Origin: Vanilla planifolia
Lineage: Eukaryota; Streptophyta; Magnoliopsida; Asparagales; Orchidaceae
Reading direction: 5' to 3'
Length of the DNA stretch: 64,000 nucleotides
Assembly: GCA_023846275.1 (NCBI GenBank)
Contig: CM043869.1
Span: forward strand, 36,916,737-36,980,736
Made by a program: the position numbers and the translations under genes. Under the pieces are notes generated by a model. It did not search any database and was not told the origin of the DNA. It saw only the letters and a list, made by a program, of their open reading frames with translations. How positions within the stretch are numbered: position 1 is the stretch's first letter; each line of letters begins with the position of its first letter. Shown piece by piece: positions 50,511 to 64,000 of this stretch.

Positions 50511-52304
50511 GCTCTTCAAACTTATTTCAAATTTTTTTAAAAATTCATTGACATAAAATTTATGTTTTATAACCTTCTTTTTCTAAAACTGCTTTAATAC
50601 TTCATTTTAGCTCAACTGTATTTTGCAAATATTTGATAATTGTAAACCTTTAACCATAGCTACATTAGCAAAGGTATTTGCTAATATTTGGAACAGAATT
50701 TTGTAATCTAAAAATAAAAAATATCATGAACTAAGAAAACTATAATTTAATATTTTTATAATACTATTAAATTATTTATTTTATCTTTTTATTTAAAATA
50801 AAAAGATATTTTAGTCTTTTCATTAATTTTTTTATTTATAACAACATTTTAATAAATTCATAACATCATAAAATCCCTTAAAAATTTTTTTTTTTTTGTT
50901 AATCAACTTAGATTGAGTAATAACTATGCTAAACATTAACAGAGACTTTACCAAAATTAAATTTAGCTCCATGAAACATAAAGTAGGTTTAGAAACATTT
51001 ATTTTGACTATTGAACAACATCAAAGTTCCCAATGTTATAAATTTTTATTAGTTAAAATTACTTCAAAAAGTACTTATTTTATTTATAAATAATCTAATT
51101 AGTGAGTGCAAATAAGACTTAGTTTATCTTGAATACATAATTATTATGACTTGTACTCAAATGCTGAAAATTTTAGGATATTAGGTCTACAAAATAGTAT
51201 GTTGGCCTCAAATTAGACACATTAATAGAACATATTCGAACAAAAGACTTCAAAACTAGATTTGTCACAATTTAGATTAACAATCATAACAAGACCAATG
51301 AGTATGATACAACCCATGTTACACAACCTAGACCAACCAAATGATGAAATCAATGTTGTGTGACACTTTCATAAAAAGACAATTAATGACAATGGTTCAT
51401 TAAAGTTGACAATAGAACCACAATTGATGGTGTCCATCAAAAAACGAGTACCAAACCTAACATGAAGCAATAAAGCCAAAAGCACAATAAAGTAAATTAG
51501 GCACCAAAATTAATAACAATAATTTGATAAAATCAATGATATGTGACATAACCAAAAGCAATAAATAAAGGGAATTAATAATGGCAATATGATGAATCAA
51601 CAAAATAGACAAGATGCAACTAATATGATTTAAGACGACCAACAGAAAAAACAAAGCCACTATAACACATCAACACCAACACAGATATTTATGTACAATT
51701 AATATTACATTTATTCTCAAAAGCTTAAACATTTGATTATTAATATTTATTTAGATATACAAAAAAACTCATCTTAAACTTATTTATAAAACACTCATTA
51801 AAAAGTGATATCATAACCAGATAATACAAAAGACAAATGTGAAACAATAATTACAATATGAAATTAAAGTTGATGAGTTTAACAATGCTTGCAATAGATG
51901 ATGTAGTGAATGACACTAGAGTCAAAACTAATGACTTGATAAATACATTAATGATTAACACATTTAAAGATAATAGATCTTCCGACAAGGATAAAATTAA
52001 TAGATAACACTCATTTAGTTGCTCGAAATATGCATTCGTGTTCAAGTTATGGCCATCCCCCATCCCAGAATCTGTACCCTTCAATTTCAGACCAGTATTA
52101 TCGTACGCAACAAAATATTAAAGCTTAAGGCAGCAGATAATTTCAGACAGTCCCACAACAACATCAAAGAATTCAAAAGGAACAAACATGAAAAAATGAA
52201 AGCAAAGAAACATCCAGTTGACACATACCACAGAATTAAGAAAGCTAATAAGCAGTTAACAAAGGAATCAACAAGAACACAGGATAAGCTATACTTCTCC
52301 ACCA
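50511..52304. other. Intergenic stretch and probable tubulin 3' flank
   Basis: No gene was recognised between the possible small gene and the tubulin stop codon. The part nearest 52.3 kb should hold the tubulin 3' UTR on the minus strand, but I could not settle the polyadenylation site. Confidence 0.5.
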
Positions 52305-56176
<3,872 letters not shown>

Positions 56177-56400
56177 CTTTACCCCTTCTCTTCCTCTTCC
56201 TTGGATGCTACCTAAAAAAGAACACCAATCAAACCAAACTACTACTGTGGACAAGGAAAAGTAGCCGGCTCAAAGAAATAAGAAATGGAGAGAATGGAGA
56301 CGAGTAGCTAGCGGGAAAACTAACCGGCGATGCTCGGAGAAAGAAGAAACAGGGAATGGATTAGTGCAGGGGTAAGCCTTATAACTGAATATATAGCCTT
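56177..56400 (-). promoter_or_regulatory. Beta-tubulin leader, probable leader intron and TATA box
   Basis: On the minus strand a TATA-type box, CTATATATT, lies at 56396-56388, placing transcription start near 56360. A GTTAGT donor near 56327 and a TTTTTTAG acceptor near 56211 could remove a leader intron of about 115 bp just before the coding start. Pyrimidine-rich leader wording (TTTCTTCTTTCTCCG) fits a highly expressed plant gene. Leader introns are common in plant tubulin genes. Confidence 0.6.
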
Positions 56401-58420
56401 AAGATAGAGTGGTTTAATCGGACGGCTGAAACTGCTTCCCTCCAAAATTTATATTTTATTTGGTTTGGGGATAAAGCCGAGAATGGGAGTGAACCGACGG
56501 TCGAGTGGACCCCGTAGGCCTGGCCCAGATATGGTTGCGTTTGAATTTTCATTCGATTGTCTCGAAATTACCCCAGATTCGGATATGGAATAATGCGGTT
56601 TACCGAAATGGTTCAACGTTAATGAAACAAACGCCGTGTCCCGAGAGTGACAGTGCGATGTTAGTTGAGGATGACCATCCAAACGTCAAAATTCAAAAAA
56701 AAAATTATAAATATATTTATTGTTTACTTATCATAAAAGCTTTTTTATGATATTTTATTACATTATTTTATGAACTTTAAATAAATGTTTATAAATTATT
56801 AATAAATTTAATTCTTTATTTAATAAATTATATCATCTTAAACAAATCCAAAAAATAAATACCATAAATACAAAAAACTTTGATTTATTCTTCTCACAAA
56901 TACGTATTAACTGCTGTTATATCATTTCTATCAAAACAACCCATCATCAATCCTATCAATACGAATTGACCAAAAAATAAAAAATAAAAACTTGCTTTTG
57001 ATAATTTTTTAATCAAAATAAAGAGGATACCTAGAAAATAATCTCTTAAATTTTACTTTCATAAATAAACTTCAATTTTTCTCTTTTTAATGGTAAAACA
57101 AACATAGCATGGTTTAACTTACAATGTCGGTGGATGCCCACGCATAAGTTGATTAGCTGCCTAATTAGGTGCCACTGCTTTGTCAAGGAGCAGTCTTGAT
57201 CCGATGGTTTGATTTGATCTTTAAATTATTTATTTAAAAAGATGACATAATTCTATCGATTAATATTTATAAATTTCAAAGAAATTTAAATATATATTTA
57301 TTTAAAAATCGAAATCAGCATCACAGATCGCCGGCGGCCGTCCGCCGCCATAGCCTGTTTCAACTGCCACCAGCAACACAAGCAATTCTAACTGTTTTAT
57401 TTTATGAATCTTCGAATAATTCATTATGCTTTGTCATTTAACTTCTTCAAATTAATAAAAATTAGATTAAAAAGTTATTTACTTATATTTTCCATCAATT
57501 TCTTAGTATTCCAAATATAAAATAAATGAACCTTGTATTCTATTTTCAATCACTTTTTGCTGTTTCAAAATACATTTGATGAATTTAGCGTTTTTAATTA
57601 ACTCATTTATGAATTTTTTTTTATGCATATAAAAAGTCTCTGAATATTAATTAATGACTTATTTAACATTTTGAGAAGATGAAATGTTAATGTCTGCTTT
57701 GACATTGATTGTCAGTTTTGGACATACTCTACTTGTATTTGAAGACAAATTTTTAAATAAGAAATGAGAATATTTATTTAAAATGTAATTCACGTGAAAA
57801 AAAATATATGAATAATTTTTAAAAAACTTTGTTTTTTTTAAAAAAAAAATAGTCATTGAAACCCAGATACCCAGAAGCTCTCCTGTCCATTTTGTTTAAG
57901 TGACACTTTACCATTTCTTGATTGGGTTGGTGAAGCTCTTGTCCTATTTAGTTGTTGTATATTTTGTTGAAGAACGAAGATTCTTCCTTTTAGCAACAAG
58001 CCCGGTCCGACCAATTTCTTCCGGGCCGGCTTAAAACGGTTTACAAGTCCGTTACACTAGTTATTATTTATTATTTACTGAAATCAATATATTAATTATA
58101 ATTATTATAGTTAACTATTAATTGACTAATAAATTGATTAATTAAAAAGGAATTAAATATTTATTGGCAATTGGACATAATGTCAAAAAACAATAATTTG
58201 CTTTTTTTTTCTAAATACTTCAAATATGATGACAATGTGCAAAAATAATTTGGAATAAAAACTTTTTCAATAATTAATTATTGATTTTTCACTATTTTTG
58301 TAGTAAATTCATAAGAAAGTGTAATTTTTATATAAAAAAACTATATATATGAAAATAGAACTCAAATTAAGCAATGTTTGGCAAGAAATATTACAATGCA
58401 AGGAAAAATATCAAATGGAA
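56401..58420. other. Intergenic AT-rich stretch
   Basis: No gene was recognised. A small GC-rich spot at 57330-57350 (GCCGGCGGCCGTCCGCCGCC) allows a 17-codon minus-strand frame starting MAADGRRRS, which I consider chance. Another GC spot lies near 58000-58050 (GGGCCGGCTTAAAACGG). Confidence 0.5.
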
Positions 58421-58424
58421 CTTT

Positions 58425-58510
58425 GGAGATTTACACGTGGCTTGTCTCAGGAAAAGATCCTATGGCCATATATGCAGCCTGGCCGCAGCCAGGTGCGTCC
58501 ACGTGAGAAT
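58425..58510. promoter_or_regulatory. Paired G-box (CACGTG) patch
   Basis: Two palindromic CACGTG cores lie 66 bp apart, at 58434-58439 and 58500-58505, in a GC-richer patch amid AT-rich DNA. The first has the ACGTGGC context of an abscisic-acid-response element. A small hairpin, CCTGG...CCAGG, lies between them. No gene start is visible nearby, so the role is inferred only. Confidence 0.35.
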
Positions 58511-60250
58511 TATTGCTATGCAATTATTCTTTGGTGTACCAAAAAAAAATATTTTATTTAATTAAAGACTTTGTAATTATGATGATATAATTTAGTGTTG
58601 GATTAAGCTCTAATCATGGTTTAACATCAGTCAGCACGTATAATATTTTTTCAATAGATTTAAATATATACTTTTTTAAAATTTTAAACATAGCATCGGA
58701 AATATAATTGTGTTACTTAAAAAATGCTGTTTGCATATCATAGCGATATGTAGATTAAACATCCTGTTGTTAAAAAATATAATAAATATTATATATATAA
58801 TATTTTATTAAATAAAAAATATTAATAATTTTAGATTGTATTCATATATAAATGTTAATGTCATATTCAACTAAATGATCACTAAATTAGAAAAATAGAA
58901 AAGTTTATTGATGATGAACATTTAATGTTTGGTAAATAATTTCAAATTCAACTTTTTGACAAAAAAATGTTTTGTTGTAATATGATTGAATAATTATTTG
59001 ACTACATATTAAAAATATGTTCTTTAATTTTAAAAATAAAAATATGAGAAGAATATAATACAACTTTTTAAACTAATATTAAAAAACAATTTATTTATTA
59101 CAAAAAAATCACACATTAATTTAATTGTTTCTTAGTATCGTTCATTTTATTAATAAAATTAATATTTTATAAAAATTGCACCAAAGATGTTCTAACTTTG
59201 TAATCAACCAAAGCAATTTTTGTTGGAGTGAAAATTTTGATAAAAAAGAAAATAAATCGCTTAATATGAGATTTAAACACTAGTTTATTATGTATTTTTT
59301 AACTAATATATTAATAATTAGATATAAGATAGATTAAAAAAAAGAAAATATGAGATCACAATACTAAGTATTTGTTGAGCATCTATCAAATCATTAGAGA
59401 ATGAAGATGAAGAGAATGTAATCTGTTTGGTAGTATTTGCCCAACATAACTATAAAAACCTTTCTTGTCGACTCAAAAGTTATCTTCATTAGGGTGCACC
59501 CTTGGTCCCCAAAGTCTTCTTCCCCATCTGTTGAGTTTGATTTCTCCTTAGTTTCGAGCCCTTAGCATAAGGCACCGAAATTCGACTTTATTGGACTTTA
59601 AGATCCTTCTTATTTTCTTTCACATTTGAACCTCCCCTCACTTTGACTAGCCCTTCCAACCCATGTTGACCCACATATGTGCCCACGTGAGCTTAATCAG
59701 GTCCAAAAGAGCCTCTCTACATTTAGCCGCATCAACCACATCACTTTCATTTTTAACATCATCTGAATAAACCTATATGGACACTAACTATCTTCAATAA
59801 TATAGTACACCTTAAAACAATTTAAATTCAAATCTCCAAATCAAAATATTGTTATGTTTTGCTAATCCATCTTTAACGATATTCCACTTCTCCATCCGTA
59901 TATATTTGAAAGCTTTACTTGATTAAGTTTATTAGTTATTGTCCTAAATAAATTTTTATTTACATTTTTTTATTCTTTTAAATGAATAATTAATATATAA
60001 AAATTATTAATATTTTTTTATTCAATATTATCTACCACGGTTTTATTTTAATTTTTTAACATCAAGGTTCTCAAAGTTTAGATATTATTTAAATTTGAAT
60101 AACATTTCAAGATAATTTTCATAAATAAATATTAGTAAAAGATTTTATCAAATAAGAAACTTAATTTAGCATATTAATAATACACTACGAATAAAATGCT
60201 GAAATGATTTCCATTTGCCAGACTGCAGCTTTGGATAGCGAATGAATTAC
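58511..60250. other. Intergenic AT-rich stretch
   Basis: No gene, transposon domain or clear repeat recognised. A GC-richer patch at about 59490-59760 has no useful open frame. Confidence 0.45.
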
Positions 60251-60256
60251 AGTTTA

Positions 60257-60351
60257 AGCCCAAATGACATTGAATTGAAAAGAACTGACGTTTGTCTGCA
60301 GTTTATTGAAAAGCTTTTATTTTGGGCCCGAAGTGGATTGTGATTTGGGCT
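60257..60351. promoter_or_regulatory. Cluster of site II (TGGGCY) motifs
   Basis: AGCCCA at 60257-60262 (minus TGGGCT), TGGGCC at 60323-60328 and TGGGCT at 60346-60351 lie within 95 bp. In plants such clusters bind TCP factors in promoters of ribosomal-protein and growth genes. No coding frame follows on either strand within a few kilobases, so this may be an orphan promoter or chance. Confidence 0.3.
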
Positions 60352-62770
60352 TTAGAAATAGGACTTTGAAGTACTTTGCAACATTGAGTTAAGGCATGCT
60401 GCCGAAATAATAGGAGTTAATATTAACTAAACTTATGGAAATGGTTGTGAGACTTGGAACTAATCTCAGAGAAAGTTGAATGGTTTGGTATTAACTATGC
60501 TTATGTTATGTATGTTAAGAATTACTTGTTTGATTGAGTTACATTATACAAAAATTATTGTAGTATTTTAAGCATATCAAGGATTTTGAAAAATTATATT
60601 TTACCTTTTTTAATCACCTGTTGTCATAGTCATCAGTGCTCAATGCTCATCTCTTAATACCTTTGAATACTATACCTAGATACTTACCAATGGCATCATC
60701 ACCCATGGACATGTAGTGTTACTTATCGTCCCCTATAATCATTGCTTATTGCAGCATTAATATTAATGATTGAGTTTGTTAGAAGCAATGACCTAGTTTG
60801 TTGATTTTTTTTGTCAAAAAGTTATTCATGTTTTGTTCATTCCTTTTTTCATTATTTAATAGACCCAAAAACATAATATCATTTTCTCAACCGTTAAACA
60901 AACAATATACATATATTCAAAATATTAATTTACCCTTAAGCTCAAAACAAACAAAACTTGCATTTGATGTGTGAAAACCCACCTCGAGATTAAATAATGG
61001 GAAAAACTTTTAAAATAATGTGTGTGATAGAAACTCACAAAAAGATGGGCCCTTGCAACATAGTTTTTTATGATGATTAATTTTCTTAGTTAAATTATAT
61101 GCATCACATGAGAAATAAAATAATATATATTTTCTCATAAAATATTATATATAAGTACTTATGTAAGGAAAAAAATTAAAATAATTTTCAATATTTGACC
61201 AAAACTCTCTTTATTTCTTCTTTTATTTCTTTGTCATTCTCATGCTTCAATTCTAATATTGTAACTATAAAATGATGTCTGTTATCGAGGCTAAATGCAA
61301 GATGTTTTATTCATAGATCATATTATCAATTTAGGGTATTTTTTTATTTAAATTATTTCACGTTATGGATAGTTTTATTTTCTCTTGCACAATCTTATGG
61401 TATGATATACTTCTATCATATTGTATTATTGTATATTTCTACAAAATCATGCTTATTACATATTTTCATAACGATGTATTTGTATTGTTGTATTTGTATG
61501 ACTAAGAGTTAAGTTCTACATCATATAACACTTGTTCATTTGTATCTTTCATAATATACAATATTACATTGTTAATTCTAATTCTTTGCTCTTATATATT
61601 AATAGCCTAATATGAAGAATACTAAAATATAAGTATGATATGGTGTAATGCCCAATGGTCTATAATACAAGTACAAAAGAATAAATATATCTTTATGATA
61701 ACCTACATGTAAGGATTAATAAGGATATCATATTATACAATATGTCAAAAGTATATCATACTGTTCGATTACTCAATAAGAAAGTGACGTAAACTTAGTG
61801 TGAAAAGGTCTAAAAAAATATACCATAAAATAGTTATATAATATGATATATTTATTATATTCTTACAATTAATATATTAAAGCAAGAATCGTCACAAATT
61901 AACAAGTTTCTGTGATTTATCATATAATAACATTTCTATATCATAATAATATGACAAGAAGAAATAAAAGCTATATCTTATTTCTTCCCAATAGTATCAT
62001 GTCATGTCTCTTTTGACCTTAAAGTATTATGCCAAAATAAGTATGAACCAATCAACACCATCTTAGTAGCAAAATATATCTAACGTAATATAAAACAATG
62101 AATTATTAGGTAATCACAAGCATAATTTATATCAATATTAATATAAATTAGTAAAAAATATGTTATCTCTCCTTTTTTTAAATCATTTGAAATCTAATTT
62201 CATTTTTAAGAAATCATATACTTACTTTATAATATTTCTTTCATCTTTGGTGCATTACAAATATTTTATTTCGAATAAACCAACGACATATCTTTGGCCA
62301 CACTCCTAGAGACATGTTACTCAAGGTAGTGATTTTACTCCTGAAGACATTATTTTGAATAGTAAATGCTTACTTTCGAATACATGTCATTTCAAATAGT
62401 TAGTTGGCATTTGTAAGTAATCATTCATGTCACTTACATTACAACAATTTGTTATATTATTTCTAATTTAATTATTTTAATATTTTTTAATCATCTCTAT
62501 TAAGCTCCCACTTATCCACATTCTTAATAATATGAAAAATTAATAATTAGGAGTAATTAAAACTATAGCAAGGATACAAAATTGTAAGTAGAGATATAAT
62601 GATAAGATTAAATTCTTAAAGCCATATGATTCGTTTGCTGCTTTAGGTGTTAATTTATCCTTAGTAGGTCGTGACCAAGAAACCACCGACTCCTAGGTAT
62701 TCTTTACCTACCTACCTGTGTCGGTGCTTGGAAACGTAAAAAAATGCATTCTTTAGTGAGTTCAGGTACA
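60352..62770. other. Intergenic AT-rich stretch, nothing recognised
   Basis: It is very AT-rich; variants of TATGATATA and ATCATATTG occur at 61.39-61.86 kb and resemble those near 1.44-1.87 kb. No gene recognised. Confidence 0.45.
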
Positions 62771-62774
62771 AAAT

Positions 62775-64000
62775 TGTTATACCCAGTAAAAATTTTTATG
62801 TTAATCTTTAATAAATTAATTTTTGGCTTGGATGATTTCAGATCTACAGTAGGATGAGCCAGGAGCTCAATTGGAGGCTATTGGAATTTCTGAAATTTCT
62901 GGGGATTTTCCGGAGCACCGAGGTAAATTTTAAGTAATTTTCCCTGTTTAATTATATTTATTGGATTTTTAGAATTTCGAAAATCCATTTAAATTAAACC
63001 GGAAATTGGTTTTTACCGCGCGTGAACCGGACCGGAACGGTTCAGCAGAGGCGGAGGCGGTTCGCCGAGTGAGTTTGCGCGTGCGTTCTGATAAGCGGAT
63101 CGGACGGTCGTGATCGACGGTTGGGATTGAACCGGCTGATCGGGTGCTTACCGTGTCGCTAGCGTGTCGACAGCGCGTATCGGGTGCTTACCGTGTCGAA
63201 AGCGTGTCAACGGTGCGTAACGGGTTTTCACCGTGTCGGCCAGGAATATAAAACCCTCGCGAAATACATCGATTAGGGTTCGTTCGACCGACCGATAGAG
63301 AGGAAGTTTTCCGGCGTACGGCGCGTGATTCCGGCGGCCTGGCAAGGGGCTTTTTGTGCCTGGAGATTCACGGGACCGAGGAGAGTCGATTGATACCGGG
63401 TTCGTTCGGTGAGGAGCTGCGGCGAGCTGCGGACGAGGTTCACCGTCGCCGGCGTCTTTGAGGTAGGAAATTCAGATTTTAAATTAGATATTTAGCAAAT
63501 TAAAACATGTATTATTTTGCAAACTGCTACCTGAGCATGCGGATGTGATTTTTGGGATCGATTATGCAAATTATCGAATTAGCATGTTAGGGTTTTCTTT
63601 TCGGGACAAATTAATTTGTTCGTCGAATTGGAAATGTTACCAAGCAATTGTGATTTGAATATGTTACTTCGTTCACGTTAAGGTGATTGTATAATGCTAG
63701 AACTTTAATTGCGTGAATTGTCAAACACGTGGATTAGACGAAATTACTCGGCGGAAGATTTTGATTTAAACCTTAGGAAATTAGCGGCATTATTGGAATG
63801 TTAGGATAGTACGAACATGTTCTCCTTGTTCGCAGTTGCCGGAAATCGACGGAAGGATCGTATTGGTCGGCGATTGCGGCGGCTAGGGTTTCGCGGACGA
63901 CGGGCGAAGGAAGGAGACGAATTAAGGGTTAATTAGGGATTAGTTGATTTATTAAGAGAATAATTTATTAATTATTAATATTATATATTAAGCGTCGGCC
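62775..64000 (+). mobile_element. Probable 5' LTR of a Ty3-type retrotransposon, cut by the window end
   Basis: The candidate begins with TGTTATACCC, close to the TGTAATACCC start of many plant Ty3/gypsy LTRs. About 470 bp in, a TATA box ATATAAAA (63246-63253) is followed by CCCTCG and GATTAGGGTTCG, the usual layout of an LTR promoter. GC content rises sharply compared with the intergenic DNA before it. No internal region, matching 3' LTR or target duplication is in the window. An alternative is the promoter and non-coding first exon of a host gene that continues beyond the window. Confidence 0.5.
63142..63241. repeat. 40-bp tandem repeat, two and a half units
   Basis: Units at 63142-63181 and 63182-63221 both begin GGGTGCTTACCGTGTCG and continue with (C/G)GCGTGTC-like wording; a half unit, GGGTTTTCACCGTGTCGG, follows at 63222-63239. 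The repeat ends just before the TATA box of the probable LTR, the usual place for repeated enhancer units in plant retrotransposon LTRs. Confidence 0.9.

Noticed and set aside
57330-57390. Minus-strand MAADGRRRS mini-frame in a GC spot
   Set aside because: Only 17 codons, with no leader, splice or homology support.
63148-63345. Minus-strand frame of 65 codons at the window's right end
   Set aside because: It crosses the 40-bp tandem repeat and the TATA region of the probable LTR, antisense to its promoter; no domain.

Overview
The window is nuclear DNA from a land plant, most likely a flowering plant or other seed plant with long, repeat-filled introns. It is strongly AT-rich. Its genes have plant-type split structures: a beta-tubulin whose exon 1 and exon 2 are 394 and 270 bp, the usual plant lengths, and a C2H2 zinc-finger DEDDh exonuclease of the plant RNA exonuclease 4 (REXO4) type. 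Repeats are plant-like too: a LINE with a C-terminal RNase H domain, Ty1/copia relics, a decayed copy of plastid trnT-GGU, and a probable Ty3-type LTR. I cannot name the species.

Layout. 1-8.3 kb: AT-rich non-coding DNA with a 27-bp-arm hairpin at 4.40-4.48 kb. 8.27-24.96 kb, minus strand: the exonuclease gene. Five exons lie at 23.77-24.96 kb and the last lies about 15 kb away at 8.51-8.78 kb. The 14,991-bp intron between them holds plastid-derived DNA (about 9.5-11.4 kb), a copia reverse-transcriptase relic (15.8-16.2 kb), primer-binding-site-like repeats (18.6-18.9 kb), a 2-kb pentanucleotide array with a higher-order period of about 400 bp (19.43-21.46 kb), and a diverged 350-bp duplication (21.56-22.06 kb). 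25.1-31.7 kb: a 220-bp tandem duplication, a GC-rich patch flanked by a direct repeat, two copia relics in the same orientation, and one unidentified decayed coding frame. 31.76-38.64 kb, plus strand: glycine-rich-protein-like repeats, then a nearly full-length but mutated LINE. 38.6-42.3 kb: non-coding, with a promoter-like patch and an (AT)n microsatellite. 42.36-46.7 kb: a second, much older LINE, same strand. 49.7-50.5 kb: a possible small minus-strand gene. 52.3-56.4 kb, minus strand: a complete beta-tubulin gene. 56.4-62.77 kb: AT-rich intergenic DNA with two promoter-like motif clusters. 62.775 kb to the end: probable start of a long LTR with a 40-bp tandem repeat just upstream of a TATA box.

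Only two genes look intact and functional: the tubulin, which is cytoskeletal, and the exonuclease, which acts in RNA processing. They share no obvious pathway; the rest is layered transposon and organelle-derived DNA. The most noteworthy features are the pentamer higher-order array inside the giant intron, and the exact reconstruction of the exonuclease reading frame across that intron. I found no clear sign of a wholly new system.
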